IMG/VR virus record: IMGVR_UViG_3300027852_000113
Coordinates: 1 to 36,406 of that record
Length of the DNA: 36,406 bases
Source: a virus
Strand: one strand, 5' to 3'
In this document: positions 6,180-12,658 of the stretch, piece by piece
How positions within the stretch are numbered: the stretch's first letter is position 1
Layout: the number at the start of each line of letters is the position of its first letter
The notes under the pieces: generated by a model
What the model saw: only the letters and a program-made list of their open reading frames with translations
Databases searched by the model: none
Told to the model about the DNA's origin: nothing
Made by a program: the position numbers and the translations under genes

Positions 6180-7067
6180 ATGAACAAGCTGCCCCTTAAG
6201 ACCCGCACCCAAATCCTCCACATGCTCTGTGAAGGCAATTCCATGCGGTCGATCTCTCGCATGGCGGACGTGTCGATAAACACGGTTTCCAAGCTATTGG
6301 TCGATGCGGGCAAGGCATGTGCGGCCTACCACGACGATGCGGTTCGGGGCGTCACGGCCTCTCGTATCCAGTGTGACGAGATTTGGTCCTTCACCTATGC
6401 CAAGCAGAAGAACGTCAAGACCGCGAAAGCTGCACCGGGTGGGGCTGGCGACACCTGGACTTGGACCGCGTTAGACGCTGACAGTAAATTGATTATCTCT
6501 TGGCTGGTTGGCGGGCGGGACAGCGAATATGCAATGGCCTTTATGGACGATCTGCGGGACCGCCTAGCCAATCGGGTGCAACTCACAACGGACGGCCACA
6601 GGGCTTATTTGGAAGCTGTTGAAGGCGCTTTTGGTGGAGACATTGACTATGCTCAGATCATCAAAATTTATGGCAGTTCACCAGAAAGCGCGAAGGGCCG
6701 TTATTCTCCAGCCGATTGCACTGGTATCCGCAAGAACCGGGTAGAAGGCAATCCAGACGTTGACCACGTAAGCACATCACACGTTGAACGCCAGAACCTC
6801 ACAATGCGGATGCACATGCGCCGGTTTACCCGGCTGACTAATGGCTTCTCCAAGAAATTCGAAAACCACATGCACATGGTTGCGCTCTACACAGTGTTCT
6901 ACAATTTCTGCAAGGTGCATAAGACACTTCGCGTCACTCCTGCCATGGAAGCAGGGCTTTGTGACACGGTTCAGGACTTTGAGTGGATTTGCGGACTGAT
7001 CGACGCTCGGGCACCCAAGCCCGGTCGGCCAAAGACCTATGCAAAGAAGATCAAAGCCTTAAAATGA
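6180..7067 (+). CDS. IS1-family DDE transposase
   Basis: 295 residues from the ATG at 6180. The frame is open further upstream, but that would run into the tRNA-like gene and the promoter. An N-terminal helix-turn-helix (about 18-45, EGNSMRSISRMADVSINTVS) precedes the catalytic domain. Candidate acidic residues are D66 in CDEIWSF, D138 in TTDGH and E203 in HVERQN. The HVERQNLTMR...RLTNGFSKK stretch is characteristic of IS1 InsB-like catalytic regions. It would cut and join the 22-bp inverted repeats bounding the element. A strong hairpin follows four bases after the stop. Confidence 0.85.
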   Translation: MNKLPLKTRTQILHMLCEGNSMRSISRMADVSINTVSKLLVDAGKACAAYHDDAVRGVTASRIQCDEIWSFTYAKQKNVKTAKAAPGGAGDTWTWTALDADSKLIISWLVGGRDSEYAMAFMDDLRDRLANRVQLTTDGHRAYLEAVEGAFGGDIDYAQIIKIYGSSPESAKGRYSPADCTGIRKNRVEGNPDVDHVSTSHVERQNLTMRMHMRRFTRLTNGFSKKFENHMHMVALYTVFYNFCKVHKTLRVTPAMEAGLCDTVQDFEWICGLIDARAPKPGRPKTYAKKIKALK

Positions 7068-7146
7068 CTGACCCCGGGAGCATGCTAAGCAGAGGCCGAC
7101 CCGGGGTATACGAGGCGTAAGATAGTCATCTATCGGTAAAGGGCAA
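7068..7146 (+). ncRNA. Structured segment upstream of the Abi gene, candidate regulatory RNA
   Basis: The 79-base gap between transposase and Abi contains a strong stem ACCCCGGG (7071-7078) / CCCGGGGT (7100-7107) enclosing the palindrome AGCATGCT. A second hairpin GATAG-TCAT-CTATC (7121-7134) ends 12 bases before the GTG start. It could be merely the transposase terminator, but there is no T run. A structured RNA (abiF RNA motif) has been reported upstream of Abi_2-type genes by comparative genomics; whether this matches is untested. Confidence 0.35.
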
Positions 7147-7770
7147 GTGAACAAGTTGAGAACTGACGCAATAAACACTTCGCTGGAACGAACCCTTACC
7201 CGTGACCGCCTAAGCAAATATTTGGCTGAAACTGGCGGGAATCTTGACGAAGCACTCACACTTTATGAGCAAAATACTCGCCTTTCCGAAGCATTATATT
7301 CGCCGCTCCAAAGTATGGAAATATGCTTTCGGAATACCATTAACCACAATATGCAGGTGGTATATGGGGAAGATTGGCTACGTTCCGGCGCGCCGCCGCT
7401 AGGCGTATCAGAGACTGAAAAGATATCAGAAGCTTGGGCAGAACTAAGAGCCCCGACCCATAGCCAGCTTGTGGCCACGTTGAAGTTCTCCTTCTGGGTT
7501 GGGCTGGTCGCCCCAAAATATGATGGAACACTTTGGCGGCATTCAATTTACAAAGGGTTTTCAGTTGGTGCGGGTAAGAAACGAAGAGATGTTCACGGGA
7601 GATTCAATGCTTTGCGACGGTTCCGAAACCGCGTTGCGCACCATGAGCCCGTTTACATAAAGGCAGAACAAATGCATCGAGAAACTATAGAGGCGATAGG
7701 TTGGATGTGCCGCGATACCCAGATTTGGGCCGAAAGCCAAAGTAACTTTGCAGACGTCTACCGGCCTTGA
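7147..7770 (+). CDS. Abi_2-family (AbiD/AbiF-like) abortive-infection protein with two HEPN motifs
   Basis: 207 residues, mostly helical. Two RN-x3-H motifs are visible: R62-N-T-I-N-H67 after MEICFRN, and R160-N-R-V-A-H165 in RRFRNRVAHHEPV. This pair is typical of Abi_2 proteins, which belong to the HEPN superfamily of RNases and act in abortive phage defence. The start is a GTG with only a weak ribosome site (AAAGGGC), preceded by a hairpin-rich leader that may control it. The stop codon abuts the right inverted repeat, so the gene is element cargo. No partner toxin or antitoxin protein is adjacent. Confidence 0.75.
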   Translation: MNKLRTDAINTSLERTLTRDRLSKYLAETGGNLDEALTLYEQNTRLSEALYSPLQSMEICFRNTINHNMQVVYGEDWLRSGAPPLGVSETEKISEAWAELRAPTHSQLVATLKFSFWVGLVAPKYDGTLWRHSIYKGFSVGAGKKRRDVHGRFNALRRFRNRVAHHEPVYIKAEQMHRETIEAIGWMCRDTQIWAESQSNFADVYRP

Positions 7771-7792
7771 ATTTCAAACTGAGACACTACCC
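7771..7792 (-). repeat. Right terminal inverted repeat of the insertion element
   Basis: Perfect reverse complement of 5405-5426, ending CACTACCC. It is followed by TTTTGC (7793-7798), the same hexamer that precedes the left repeat. Confidence 0.9.
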
Positions 7793-7830
7793 TTTTGCGG
7801 TATTCGGTAGCAAACTCACCCACCGAAACC

Positions 7831-7852
7831 GCTAAGGAAAGCCAACCTTAGC
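7831..7852 (-). terminator. Hairpin at the end of the late operon
   Basis: GCTAAGG (7831-7837) pairs with CCTTAGC (7846-7852), five bases beyond the stop of the last late gene. On the - strand it is followed by GGTTTCGG, a poor U tract. A second short stem (TTCGGT / ACCGAA, about 7803-7828) lies beyond. It probably ends late transcription before the element and integrase. Confidence 0.45.
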
Positions 7853-7857
7853 AGTCT

Positions 7858-8745
7858 TCATGAGCTTGGAACTAAAAAAAGATCATAGTTGACGTCAACC
7901 GACGTTGTTGCACCGTTCCCCTTCGCTTCCATCCAGATGTCAGTAAGTGCGGGGATCGGGCGATAAGACACCAGCCGAAAGGAAGCATCGCCCTGAATAG
8001 CTTCCCATTGGTGGACTAGGCGTTTACTTGAGAACGGTGCTGTCGTCTCATATGCCCCCTCACGCTGCCATAGCCTTACGTCGGCGTCTTTGTTGGTCCC
8101 TATTGCAACTTCGACCTCTGCGCGGGTTATGTACGCTGTGTAGCCCAACGGGACCGTATACATAGAGGTTTGAGTTTGACCCATTTCCTCATCGATCGAC
8201 GCGACAACTGCCCCGGTGCTTTCGTTCTCAATCAGGATAATGCCTGTGTTGGCGGCGAACTGAGTACCTACGCCGCTAACATAGGCGCGGTTAATGCGCC
8301 GTCCCGTGACCGTCGTGGTAGCAGAAGCACTAGAGCCCGCTGTTGCAAGCGTTTCAACAGTCTCTACGCCCGTTGCATCCAGAAACTCCAGAACAATATT
8401 CTGTGCCCCCGATCCTGCCGCAGCGTCATTGACATTTCCACCAGCCTTAATCCTAAACTTCTCGGTAGTGGTAGGCCAGTTATAGCTATTGTCAGTCGGC
8501 CCGTAGGTCCATATATCTGCAAAAGTGCCGTTGGGAACTGTCGAGTTAAACCCGAACTTATGAACATCCGTGACCCCAGGAACGAGGCCAGTCGCTATAT
8601 CCAAAGCACCATGACCTGTAATCGCAGCGCCGCTTGTGTTCACAGCCACCGAGGCACTCGCAAGGCTTCCAGAGCCATCCTGCGCAACAATGAACTCTTG
8701 CTTGACGCTGTTGGCGTCTTTCGCGGTAACGGTGTCGAGGGCCAT
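7858..8745 (-). CDS. Putative virion structural protein, last late gene
   Basis: 295 residues, rich in Ala, Thr, Val and Gly, with predicted beta strands throughout and no signal peptide or membrane segment. The middle (DIWTYGPTDNSYNWPTTTEK) and the TVPLGYTAYITRAEVEV segment resemble proteins found in the structural regions of marine phages, possibly fibre or capsid surface proteins; the exact role is unknown. It begins after AGGAAC with an ATG directly following the stop of a small ORF. It lies downstream of the lysis genes, an unusual place for a structural gene. Confidence 0.65.
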   Translation of the reverse strand: MALDTVTAKDANSVKQEFIVAQDGSGSLASASVAVNTSGAAITGHGALDIATGLVPGVTDVHKFGFNSTVPNGTFADIWTYGPTDNSYNWPTTTEKFRIKAGGNVNDAAAGSGAQNIVLEFLDATGVETVETLATAGSSASATTTVTGRRINRAYVSGVGTQFAANTGIILIENESTGAVVASIDEEMGQTQTSMYTVPLGYTAYITRAEVEVAIGTNKDADVRLWQREGAYETTAPFSSKRLVHQWEAIQGDASFRLVSYRPIPALTDIWMEAKGNGATTSVDVNYDLFLVPSS

Positions 8746-8865
8746 CTACAAGGTTCCTATTGAAAGGTTGAAAATGAAGTTGCTCAAAGACGAGAAATCA
8801 AGGCACCCAGGCGGATCCGGCAACGGCGAACAACCACTCAATCCTAGGCACAATCCTAAACCCAT
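8746..8865 (-). CDS. Possible small lipoprotein
   Basis: 39 residues. The short hydrophobic start contains LGLSGC, a lipobox-like motif, but there are no basic residues before it, so export is uncertain. GGGGA sits at the right distance before the ATG. The TAG stop directly touches the ATG of the next gene, suggesting coupling. It could be a third spanin-like or exclusion lipoprotein, or a chance ORF in the 186-base gap. Confidence 0.3.
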   Translation of the reverse strand: MGLGLCLGLSGCSPLPDPPGCLDFSSLSNFIFNLSIGTL

Positions 8866-8931
8866 TGTTTTCCCCTGTCTAAGCTTTTGAAGGCCCTAAA
8901 TAACGTCTCTCTTGCGTCCCATGCCCGCCTT

Positions 8932-9174
8932 CTACTGATCTTGCATGGACCAATCACGCAACCCAGAATAGCACTCACGCAGTATCGAGTAGGCCCCCAC
9001 ATCAACCGCCCATTGATCAATAATTTCTGAAAAACTCATAGGATCGTCAGGGAGCGCCTCTAAGGGCCTATCGCAGATAAGATAGCTATCTGGTGGGTTC
9101 GTCTGTTGGACGATTGCTGTTGAGCAACCGGACACCATCAACAGGCAGCACGCAGTTAGGATCTGTCGGAACAT
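8932..9174 (-). CDS. Rz1-like outer-membrane spanin lipoprotein
   Basis: 80 residues from the ATG at 9174, chosen because GAGG lies nine bases upstream; longer in-frame starts at 9189 and 9222 lack this. A signal peptide (FRQILTACCLLMVSGC) ends in a VSGC lipobox, so Cys17 would be lipidated. The mature part is short, acidic and ends without a membrane segment. The gene starts inside the preceding Rz-like gene in another frame, the classic partial overlap of Rz/Rz1 pairs. Such o-spanins join an inner-membrane Rz protein to fuse the two membranes at the last step of lysis. It is longer than lambda Rz1 and less Pro-rich. Confidence 0.75.
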   Translation of the reverse strand: MFRQILTACCLLMVSGCSTAIVQQTNPPDSYLICDRPLEALPDDPMSFSEIIDQWAVDVGAYSILRECYSGLRDWSMQDQ

Positions 9175-9421
9175 AGGTCCGCACCTCATTTCTGACTCTG
9201 TGTAATTGATCTTCAAGCACACGGGCTCGACGCTCTAATTCAAGGGCGATTTCTGCCCTCTCCGCGTCAAGCTCATCACGGCGTTCTAATTCGGCGGTCA
9301 GTGCGCCGATTTCACCGGCACGGACGAACTTATAGACAGTCCACCCGCCAGCTCCGAAGCTAATAGCGGCAATTAGGGCGTAGATCTGCCAACCGACCAA
9401 GAAGCGTTCAAAGAAGGCCAT
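9086..9421 (-). CDS. Rz-like inner-membrane spanin
   Basis: 111 residues. One N-terminal membrane segment (about 12-32, IYALIAAISFGAGGWTVYKFV) is followed by a long charged coiled coil (about 36-82, rich in Glu, Arg and Leu) and a short tail. This is the typical i-spanin layout: anchored in the inner membrane, with the coiled coil spanning the periplasm to bind the Rz1 lipoprotein. It overlaps the Rz1 start by 89 bases. Its ATG overlaps the upstream stop (TAATG), so it is part of the lysis operon. Confidence 0.75.
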   Translation of the reverse strand: MAFFERFLVGWQIYALIAAISFGAGGWTVYKFVRAGEIGALTAELERRDELDAERAEIALELERRARVLEDQLHRVRNEVRTYVPTDPNCVLPVDGVRLLNSNRPTDEPTR

Positions 9422-9663
9422 TATTTCTTACCCACCATAAGCGCGGTGAACATCCTCACACCCTCCCAGGAGGGCCCAATCAGGTAATAGGTGATGACAA
9501 TACCGCCGAGCCCGACAATGCCCCATTGAGCCTGTGTGGCCGTCGCAGCGGGAGCCAGAAATATGACCGGAGGCCACAACGCAGCCAGATAGATCAGGCA
9601 TAAACGAACGACAAGACGGCGATTAGTCCATGTCGGCCTGTACGGCCCTTGGGGCTCATTCAT
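9421..9663 (-). CDS. Small two-segment membrane protein, holin candidate
   Basis: 80 residues with two hydrophobic segments (about 18-39 and 46-66) and a positively charged C-terminal end (MVGKK). Size and topology fit a class II holin, which would release the signal-less endolysin encoded upstream. It has no recognised family motif. It is directly coupled to the Rz-like gene. Two other membrane proteins in the cluster are competing holin candidates. Confidence 0.55.
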   Translation of the reverse strand: MNEPQGPYRPTWTNRRLVVRLCLIYLAALWPPVIFLAPAATATQAQWGIVGLGGIVITYYLIGPSWEGVRMFTALMVGKK

Positions 9664-9748
9664 TTGTCATTGTCTTTCTGTATGAGAGGGGTAAAATCTT
9701 TGTTGCTGGGGCCGCCCCGAACCTATCTAGACGCTGGACGTTCTGGGC

Positions 9749-10075
9749 CTAATGGGCACTGTTGATTTCTAAGTCACGAATGCGCTGGCGGTTCTCTTTT
9801 AAACTCTCCCACAAAACTCCTTGATCTCGACGGGCATCATGAGCCGTATAGCGGTACAGCATTCCCTCATTTATCCTGTCTTGCATCTCCTTAAGGGTGC
9901 CCTTCATCTCCTTAACATCATCTGCGATGCTCGGAACCTGTCCGGTGGCAGAGATCACATTCCCCCCAAAAGCTATAATCCCAGCCGTCATAATCGTCAC
10001 AAATGCACCTGCTGCAAACTTCAACCCAGCCCACCTGTCGCTGTAATCATCGGCGGGTCTTTTTTGTGACACCAT
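9749..10075 (-). CDS. Membrane protein with coiled coil, lysis cluster
   Basis: 108 residues from the ATG at 10075, the start two bases after the preceding stop; an upstream ATG at 10126 would lie inside that gene. One membrane segment (about 15-40, LKFAAGAFVTIMTAGIIAFGG) is followed by a coiled coil (DDVKEMKGTLKEMQDRINEG). This layout occurs in phage holin-accessory or antiholin proteins. The function is not proven. Confidence 0.55.
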   Translation of the reverse strand: MVSQKRPADDYSDRWAGLKFAAGAFVTIMTAGIIAFGGNVISATGQVPSIADDVKEMKGTLKEMQDRINEGMLYRYTAHDARRDQGVLWESLKENRQRIRDLEINSAH

Positions 10076-10077
10076 CT

Positions 10078-10605
10078 CTACGCGTCCGCATCTTGTGCGT
10101 GGCGTAAGCGCCGAACAAGAACCCAATCAGTGCCAAAACCCCAACCCCCAGCAGCTCCAACATGTGATCGCCTCTGTAGCGCCATAGTTCCAACACTAAA
10201 GATCTGAGCGTATCCTAAAACGGCAAGTATGTCTTGCGCTGGCCTGTGATGTTCGGGAAGCAGGTGCAAAGAAACACCGACAATAAACGTCAGATGTGTG
10301 AGTAACATAGCTGTAAACAGGGCCGCGATAATCCACTGCCAGTCTTTGGTCTGGTTCCACAAAAGCCACACAATAGCAGCCACATCAAAGCCAATGTAAT
10401 AACTGATTGGATACGGATCGCCCGTCCACCAGTTTATAAAGACCGTAGCTATCCAAACAGCCGTCAAAATACACATGGTGCGTAGCTCTGAGTTGCCATG
10501 CCTCAACACAGTCATGGCCGCGCGCCAACTGTTACTTTCAACATGTCTTGCTGAAATTACCCAGCCACCCAGAATTGCAAGGCCGAAGAAAACTGCGTAG
10601 ATCAC
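10078..10605 (-). CDS. Multi-spanning membrane protein, lysis cluster
   Basis: 175 residues with about four or five hydrophobic segments (near 2-18, 43-60, 66-83, 88-112 and 124-142) and a basic C-terminal end. No family is recognised. It begins inside the last codons of the 72-residue gene upstream and is followed at two bases by the next gene, so it is co-translated with the lysis genes. Candidate roles are holin or superinfection exclusion. Confidence 0.55.
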   Translation of the reverse strand: MIYAVFFGLAILGGWVISARHVESNSWRAAMTVLRHGNSELRTMCILTAVWIATVFINWWTGDPYPISYYIGFDVAAIVWLLWNQTKDWQWIIAALFTAMLLTHLTFIVGVSLHLLPEHHRPAQDILAVLGYAQIFSVGTMALQRRSHVGAAGGWGFGTDWVLVRRLRHAQDADA

Positions 10606-10820
10606 TTTCCGCCCCCGCCGCTTGCTAGGATGTAATCGTTCGACACAATAAGCTGCGCACCGACATTGTGTATCTCAAGCATAAGAGCCCGCTCCGTATC
10701 GTTCAGGCGGTCGAAGATTTGCTTTTCAAAACTTGGCACGACCTTTTCAAGCCACTCTATCTTGGCTTGGCATTCGTCTCGTGAGAGCTTCGCTGGTTCT
10801 GGCGCGTGTCCGTCTGGCAT
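10602..10820 (-). CDS. Small soluble hypothetical protein, lysis cluster
   Basis: 72 residues, helical and charged in the middle (QAKIEWLEKVVPSFEKQIFDRL), ending in a GGGGK tail. A good AGGAGA precedes the ATG. The last codons overlap the start of the membrane protein gene. No family is recognised; it may be a cytoplasmic partner of the neighbouring membrane proteins. Confidence 0.55.
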   Translation of the reverse strand: MPDGHAPEPAKLSRDECQAKIEWLEKVVPSFEKQIFDRLNDTERALMLEIHNVGAQLIVSNDYILASGGGGK

Positions 10821-10838
10821 ACTATTCTCCTGGGTTGG

Positions 10839-11255
10839 TTATCCTTGGCGGAACATTTCTGCTATGCGTTCCGATCTGATGCCGACCTGCTCAGCCCATC
10901 GGCTATCAAGCGCTTCAGACGCGGCACGGTCGTAGTCGCCCGCCTCTAGTGCTGTGAGCATGTTCCTAAATCCCGATAGTCTTGGCCAGCCCAGATTAAA
11001 GCACATGTTGACCAGTCCACGTTGACGCGCGTCCGTCATGTCTCGCCACCAAGGGGCATTTCGATCAAGGTCATCCGTAGCAGCGTCGATATCATTGCCG
11101 CACAAGAAGTAAGACTCCTCTTCTGACAACCCGATATCATCGAGATTTCGGCCTATGCCTATGGTGAGCTTCCCCACAGTGTCCTTGTAGGGATGTTTTC
11201 TCAGGCCCTCATCGCGGTGCAATTCGCGCTTAAGTGCGTCCAGGTCAAAAGACAT
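10839..11255 (-). CDS. Phage endolysin, T4-type lysozyme (GH24)
   Basis: 138 residues from the ATG at 11255, supported by GAGGG upstream; the longer frame would run through a terminator. The catalytic triad lines up with T4 lysozyme: E16 in DEGLR, D25 in PYKD and T31 in LTIGIG, with the same 9- and 15-residue spacings as E11, D20 and T26. The C-terminal helical lobe carries the GLVNMCFNLG and RWAEQVG motifs of the family. It cleaves the glycan strands of the cell wall at lysis. There is no signal peptide, so a holin is needed. It opens the lysis gene cluster, just after a terminator. Confidence 0.92.
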   Translation of the reverse strand: MSFDLDALKRELHRDEGLRKHPYKDTVGKLTIGIGRNLDDIGLSEEESYFLCGNDIDAATDDLDRNAPWWRDMTDARQRGLVNMCFNLGWPRLSGFRNMLTALEAGDYDRAASEALDSRWAEQVGIRSERIAEMFRQG

Positions 11256-11288
11256 TACGTCATTTCCCTCTTTCGATTGATACTCATA

Positions 11289-11322
11289 GAAAAACCCGCC
11301 TGAGACGAAGCACAAGCGGGTT
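11289..11322 (-). terminator. Terminator after the dioxygenase gene
   Basis: On the - strand AACCCGC (11322-11316) pairs with GCGGGTT (11299-11293), followed by TTTTTCTATGA. It separates the tail fibre/dioxygenase genes from the endolysin. The tail sequence is shared with the terminators at 14804 and 29732. Confidence 0.8.
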
Positions 11323-11350
11323 GATTTCAAATTGGTCGTGAGCCCTGGGA

Positions 11351-12601
11351 TCAGGCCTGCTGATAAATTGGTTCTGCCAGCTCTGAGTTAAAAAACCTGA
11401 CATCGATACTCGTCCGCTCTTGCGTGTGCTCAGGCTCGAAATAGGTTCTGTGCGGCACAAAGCCCGATAACAAAACAACGTCTCCAAGTTTGTATTCAGG
11501 ACGCCAGAATATCTCAGGGTCGAACAAATCGTTGTCGATCCCACACGCACTAACACAGGGGAAATGCGATTGGCTCCTGACTGGCAAGAACTCCAAACTA
11601 GACATCGGGCCGTGCTCATAGCGAAAGGGGAACCACAAGGTCAGGATTTCCGCATCACTATTGTAAAGTCTGTTGTCTTGATGAAACTCGCCAAATGAAC
11701 GAGACCCGTTTGGCATCATATTGCGTATGTGACAGACGGAAGCGCTTGTATAAAGCTCCGGCATATCCAGGTGATCTTTTACAATTCCGTCAAGCCCCAG
11801 CCGCTCCATCGAGCGGTAGACAAACTTCATCAGGCTTTTATTATCCATGCCCGACATCTTTGCGGGATCGAATAGCTCTGGATAGGAATCTCGGAAACAT
11901 TCTTGAGCCGCCATTTTTTCTGCCGTCGCCATGTAAAGCGGAAACCCGACATTGAAGCTTTCAGCCTGTCCTATTTCTTCATAGATAGAGGTAATGCCAT
12001 CGATATTCTGGGCGATCACCTGATCGAATTTAGTTAGCGGCTCAGGGTCAAAAGCCCCCTTGATCCACGCGCAGCCGAATGTCTTCAAACTTTCAAGTAC
12101 AGCGATGTGGTCGAGCGACCCGGCGTCGAATGTTGCTTTCTCAGGCGAAAAAAATGCCTGCATTGTCTCTCGTTGAGAGTGAGATGTGTCAATCCCAAGC
12201 TTTCTTTCCGCACCGTCTGCGACAAGACTAGCCTCAACTGCAAAGGCAGGGTCTTTTGCCGCTTCCCTTAGGTCTGCAACCGCCTCCTCATATCTCCCCG
12301 CCTCATGAAACACATAGCCCCGCTCAAGACGAAGGGCCGGAACATCCCCATCCGCCCCAAAGCAAAGGTTGGCTAGGCTAACCGCGGTGTCATACTGTTT
12401 TCCGTACCGAAAACTGCGTATCCATCGCCGATGCAAATCCAGATCTGAAGCATCCCGCTGTGCGACGAACTCCGCCATAGGATTTAAAACATCCTGCGCT
12501 TCCAAAACCCCAACACGGCGCTCAATATCTTGAAAGCCCTCTCGAATTGCACTCAAATCAGAACGAAAGGCGCGATAAGACAACAAAACACGATTAAACA
12601 T
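11351..12601 (-). CDS. TPR plus 2OG-Fe(II) dioxygenase-like protein (phage accessory gene)
   Basis: 416 residues. A coiled-coil start (about 10-40) and a helical TPR-like region (about 55-135, ALRLERGYVFHEAGRYEEAVADLREA) precede a phytanoyl-CoA-type dioxygenase domain. Iron ligands are visible: H307-x-D309 in FHQDN and H384 in FVPHR, with R396 in ERTSIDVRF as the likely 2-oxoglutarate binder. Such enzymes hydroxylate small molecules, sugars or proteins. The substrate is unknown; glycan or fibre modification is a guess from its place after the tail fibre gene. It is bounded downstream by a terminator. Ribosome site AGGTGAG. Confidence 0.8.
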   Translation of the reverse strand: MFNRVLLSYRAFRSDLSAIREGFQDIERRVGVLEAQDVLNPMAEFVAQRDASDLDLHRRWIRSFRYGKQYDTAVSLANLCFGADGDVPALRLERGYVFHEAGRYEEAVADLREAAKDPAFAVEASLVADGAERKLGIDTSHSQRETMQAFFSPEKATFDAGSLDHIAVLESLKTFGCAWIKGAFDPEPLTKFDQVIAQNIDGITSIYEEIGQAESFNVGFPLYMATAEKMAAQECFRDSYPELFDPAKMSGMDNKSLMKFVYRSMERLGLDGIVKDHLDMPELYTSASVCHIRNMMPNGSRSFGEFHQDNRLYNSDAEILTLWFPFRYEHGPMSSLEFLPVRSQSHFPCVSACGIDNDLFDPEIFWRPEYKLGDVVLLSGFVPHRTYFEPEHTQERTSIDVRFFNSELAEPIYQQA

Positions 12602-12658
12602 GGCTCACCTAAAATTACCCTTTTGGGATTTGTATCAAGCTCAATCCACATTTTCCAC

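Larger units (their letters stand above)
5405..7792. mobile_element. 2.4-kb IS1-type insertion element with passenger genes
   Basis: The element is bounded by perfect 22-bp inverted repeats starting GGGTAGTGTCTCAG, at 5405-5426 and 7771-7792. TTTTGC lies immediately outside both ends (5399-5404 and 7793-7798), consistent with a short target duplication. Its contents are a KGG-type small protein, a tRNA-like gene with a hairpin, a promoter and transposase, a hairpin-rich gap and an Abi_2/HEPN gene that stops one base before the right repeat. IS1-family elements are normally under 1 kb and carry only the transposase, so this is a passenger-bearing version. It is inserted at the terminator between the integrase and the last late gene. 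Confidence 0.85.
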
